Below, piece by piece: positions 61,701-64,000 of a stretch of DNA of 64,000 nt. Under the pieces are notes generated by a model that worked only from the letters and a program-made list of their open reading frames with translations, was not told the DNA's origin and did no database searches. Made by a program: the position numbers and the translations under genes. Numbering within the stretch: the stretch's first letter is position 1; the number at the start of each line of letters is the position of its first letter. Source of the stretch: Agriotes lineatus (lineage: Eukaryota > Arthropoda > Insecta > Coleoptera > Elateridae); the NCBI GenBank assembly GCA_940337035.1, contig OW679203.1:79065061-79129060 (forward strand), given 5' to 3'.

Positions 61701-63734
61701 CTTATTTACATAAGCGTCCATTTAGAAGGCCTCGTAGTGGGGCGCCGAACGTGATTATATAATCAGAATTCTTTTTTGTTCACTTCGATTGGCGTTTTTA
61801 GTATTTCTTTCAAGAGATTCCGTGGGCTCTTAACAAATCACATCTTTTTTACTTACATTACTCGGCCATCAAATCTGTTGTAATAATTTATGCGTTGTCA
61901 GTTTGAATTCTGGGTTGATTTTGCATTGGTGCACCTAGTCTAATTAATGTTTATCAGTGTGTAAAAATCGCCGTTTATAATAAATGTACCGTTAATGTTT
62001 AACACTAGCCTGGATATTTATTATCTTTTTGAAGCCAGCGTTACTTCATAGCGCGACTACTCCTTATGGTTCAGACAATTAGATAAGTTTATTAAGAATT
62101 CTTTACGCTCATAACTTCTCTCCAGCATTCTGTTTAAGCTAGGTACTTATTTAAAATAATAATAAATTGCGACTTCTTTATTGAGCACTTTCACTTATTG
62201 CTAGATTGTATTCTAAACGTCAGTCGTAATGAATTTTTTTATTTTATCAATAATAACCTACGTTTTCCTTATTCTTGATTTGTATTGTGGTTGCTGCTTT
62301 AGATATTTCTTGACCTGCATATTTATATATGTATTTACTTTTCCACGACATCAACCGTTCTGGCTCGTTAGCTTATTTCTTATAAAATTCGATTTAAGTA
62401 GCCTTTTACTTTTCGTTTTTGTGCCTTATTTTCGAGATATAAAATCTTTCATTATATTTAACAAAAATTGGTCTTTATCTACTGAAAAATTTTCTGTCTA
62501 AAATGCTCTCCTATATATTTAATTAATGAACACTGGCAATACTTGTGCTTCCAATTGAAACTATAAATAAACTGGCTACAGTGTCAGTATTCTATTGATA
62601 GAACCTGCCAGTTGAAGTATTATTTGAAACCTCTCTTACGGTCAGAGTGGGCCTTCATAAGTTTGCAGGTCTTTGAGCACGGTATTGTTAATTCTGAAGC
62701 CTGTGGCACAGAGTTTAAAAGTAGCGCGCGCCCTTCCTGGTCTTGCTTAATTTTTATCGGTGCGTGAAGCTTTAAATATGGCCGGAGCATCCCATTCCGA
62801 CTTCTTTTGATTGTGTGCAATGGTTATAAGCAACTAAGCTGCCAGGATCGCCCACGACGCCAGTGGTGTAATTTTGATGGATTCTCCCTAGCTGATGTAG
62901 GAGTTTATGCATCTCTGGCGGTTTTATGAACGAGTTTCCCCTCACGTCAATTGTTGGCCGATATTTGGTTGTGGGCTGTTTGAAATCATTTGCAGATCGC
63001 CCAAAATTGGGGTAAGTCTAGCGCAGCTTCTATCGTACCCCGTTTTGAAACGTTTTTATTCTTTCTGGACATTTCTTATAGATGCAAATTCGGAGCTATA
63101 ATTAATTGCTCCGCTGTTCACATGAGGTTTCGCACAGTTCCATGTGCAATCAAAGACATTGACCCGGTTGCTGCCTTGAATGCAACATTTCTGGATCGAG
63201 CCTTCTTATGCTACTTAGCTGACCCTCCGATGTCTTTTGCTGCCCATACGTGAGCCCTTCGAATTTACCTGAGAGCTCAATGAAAGGAAATTGATGTTGT
63301 TAACACTATTGAGATGTTGTGGGCAGTGATCCTGTGCTTCTTTAGCAGCTTTGTAACATGCCTCGCTGCCTACAAGCAGGCCTTGTTTGAGTTTCCTCAG
63401 GACCCCATGGGTACCACTTTTTTATTCGACTCTAGCCGTATATTTACAGTTCGCTTCAGGACTCTTCAGGACTCATCCGATTGTTCATTTTAATTATAGC
63501 AAATGATTTCCATCCTCGGAGCATAATTTAGTTTCCAGTTCTCTTTTAACTGGTTGTTTGTGCTTACCGTAATTTATATTTGTACATTTTAATGTTGCAA
63601 GTGTTCACTTACACGCATGCCAAGTTTATGTGTTTTGTGTGGCACCTAATTTTTGCATATATTTATCACCTTATTTTTGGTCTGTATATAGAGAATAATC
63701 ACCTGTACCGTGTACTGGCCTGTATGCTGCTTAT
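58721..63734. other. Unassigned; two AAT microsatellites
   Basis: No gene was recognised. Simple repeats lie at 59968-59983 (AAT) and 61088-61114 (TAA); such runs often mark LINE 3' ends, here in opposite orientations (AAT..CTTTATT and TAA..AACTTTATC). 62600-63450 is GC-richer and may be part of the retroelement that carries the repeat at the right edge. Confidence 0.45.
61088..61114. repeat. TAA microsatellite
   Basis: About nine uninterrupted TAA units, followed by AAAATAAACTTTATC. Confidence 0.9.
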
Positions 63735-64000
63735 CATGTGATTATTATACTGTAATATAAGAACATTGTCTTGTTTATGTTACTGCTAACTAGAACCGTG
63801 TGCTTTGTTTCAGATTACTGTGTTACTTTAAATTTATGAATCTCTGTGATACCTGGATACACTTGTCGTTGGCTGAAAGAGTCGTTGGCGCCTGTTTTTG
63901 CTGGCTAATTATCTGTAGTATTTAGAGAACTGCACGCCGTCTTCACTGAGGTAGTCTGGCCGGCAATTGCATTCACGCACTCACTTAATTTTGAGAGTAT
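63735..64000. repeat. Dispersed repeat family X, copy 2
   Basis: Same family and orientation as 10080-10400. Shared landmarks are TACCTGGATACACTTGTCGT (from 63849), GTTGGCGCC, CTGTAGTATTTAGAG, CTGCACGCCGTCTTC and GGCAATTGCAT. The element runs off the window, so its right end is unknown. Confidence 0.6.

Overview
This window is eukaryotic, AT-rich, gene-poor and dense in degraded transposable elements. The only convincing piece of host protein-coding sequence is one 149-bp exon (30258-30406, minus strand). It encodes the start of an immunoglobulin domain of the Dpr-interacting-protein (DIP) type, a family of arthropod neuronal surface proteins. With the arthropod-style LINEs, hAT, mariner and piggyBac relics and tRNA- and 5S-derived SINEs, this points to an arthropod, most likely an insect with a large genome; the species cannot be told. 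The exon is alone, so much of the window is probably intron of that gene, but its other exons were not found.

Layout. 1-7.7 kb: featureless sequence, a hAT-like MITE with ATCGAT-rich arms (4202-4926, 8-bp target duplication), then the 3' ends of three LINEs stacked on the plus strand (5.9-7.65 kb). 7.7-16.9 kb: mostly unassigned, with two dispersed repeats that recur near 47 kb and at the right edge of the window. 16.9-24.2 kb: a LINE reverse-transcriptase relic, SINEs, an RTE-like tail, a 696-bp foldback of a mariner-type transposase end (18352-19047), a piggyBac N-terminal relic, a 5S-rRNA-derived SINE and a mariner-like start. 24.3-27.3 kb: a minus-strand LINE in two separated parts. 30.3 kb: the DIP exon. 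34.3 kb: a clean 229-bp mariner MITE.

36.3-42.3 kb is a tandem satellite with roughly 75-bp monomers ordered as an A-B-C unit of about 205-227 bp. It is interrupted by a tRNA-derived SINE with a perfect 10-bp target duplication and by a frameshifted Jockey-type LINE. 47-52.1 kb is a nest: one plus-strand LINE apparently split by a minus-strand LINE, a second 5S SINE and piggyBac-like non-coding sequence. 52.1-54.4 kb holds the most unusual object: a 2.3-kb element with about 160-bp inverted arms built of GC-rich ACTCGCCGC-like units around a 190-codon open frame that I do not recognise. 57.0-58.7 kb carries a second Jockey-type relic with zinc knuckles. The rest is unassigned.

No functional transposon, rRNA or tRNA gene, CRISPR array or operon was found. 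All assignments come from reading motifs by eye; boundaries are approximate unless a target duplication is stated.
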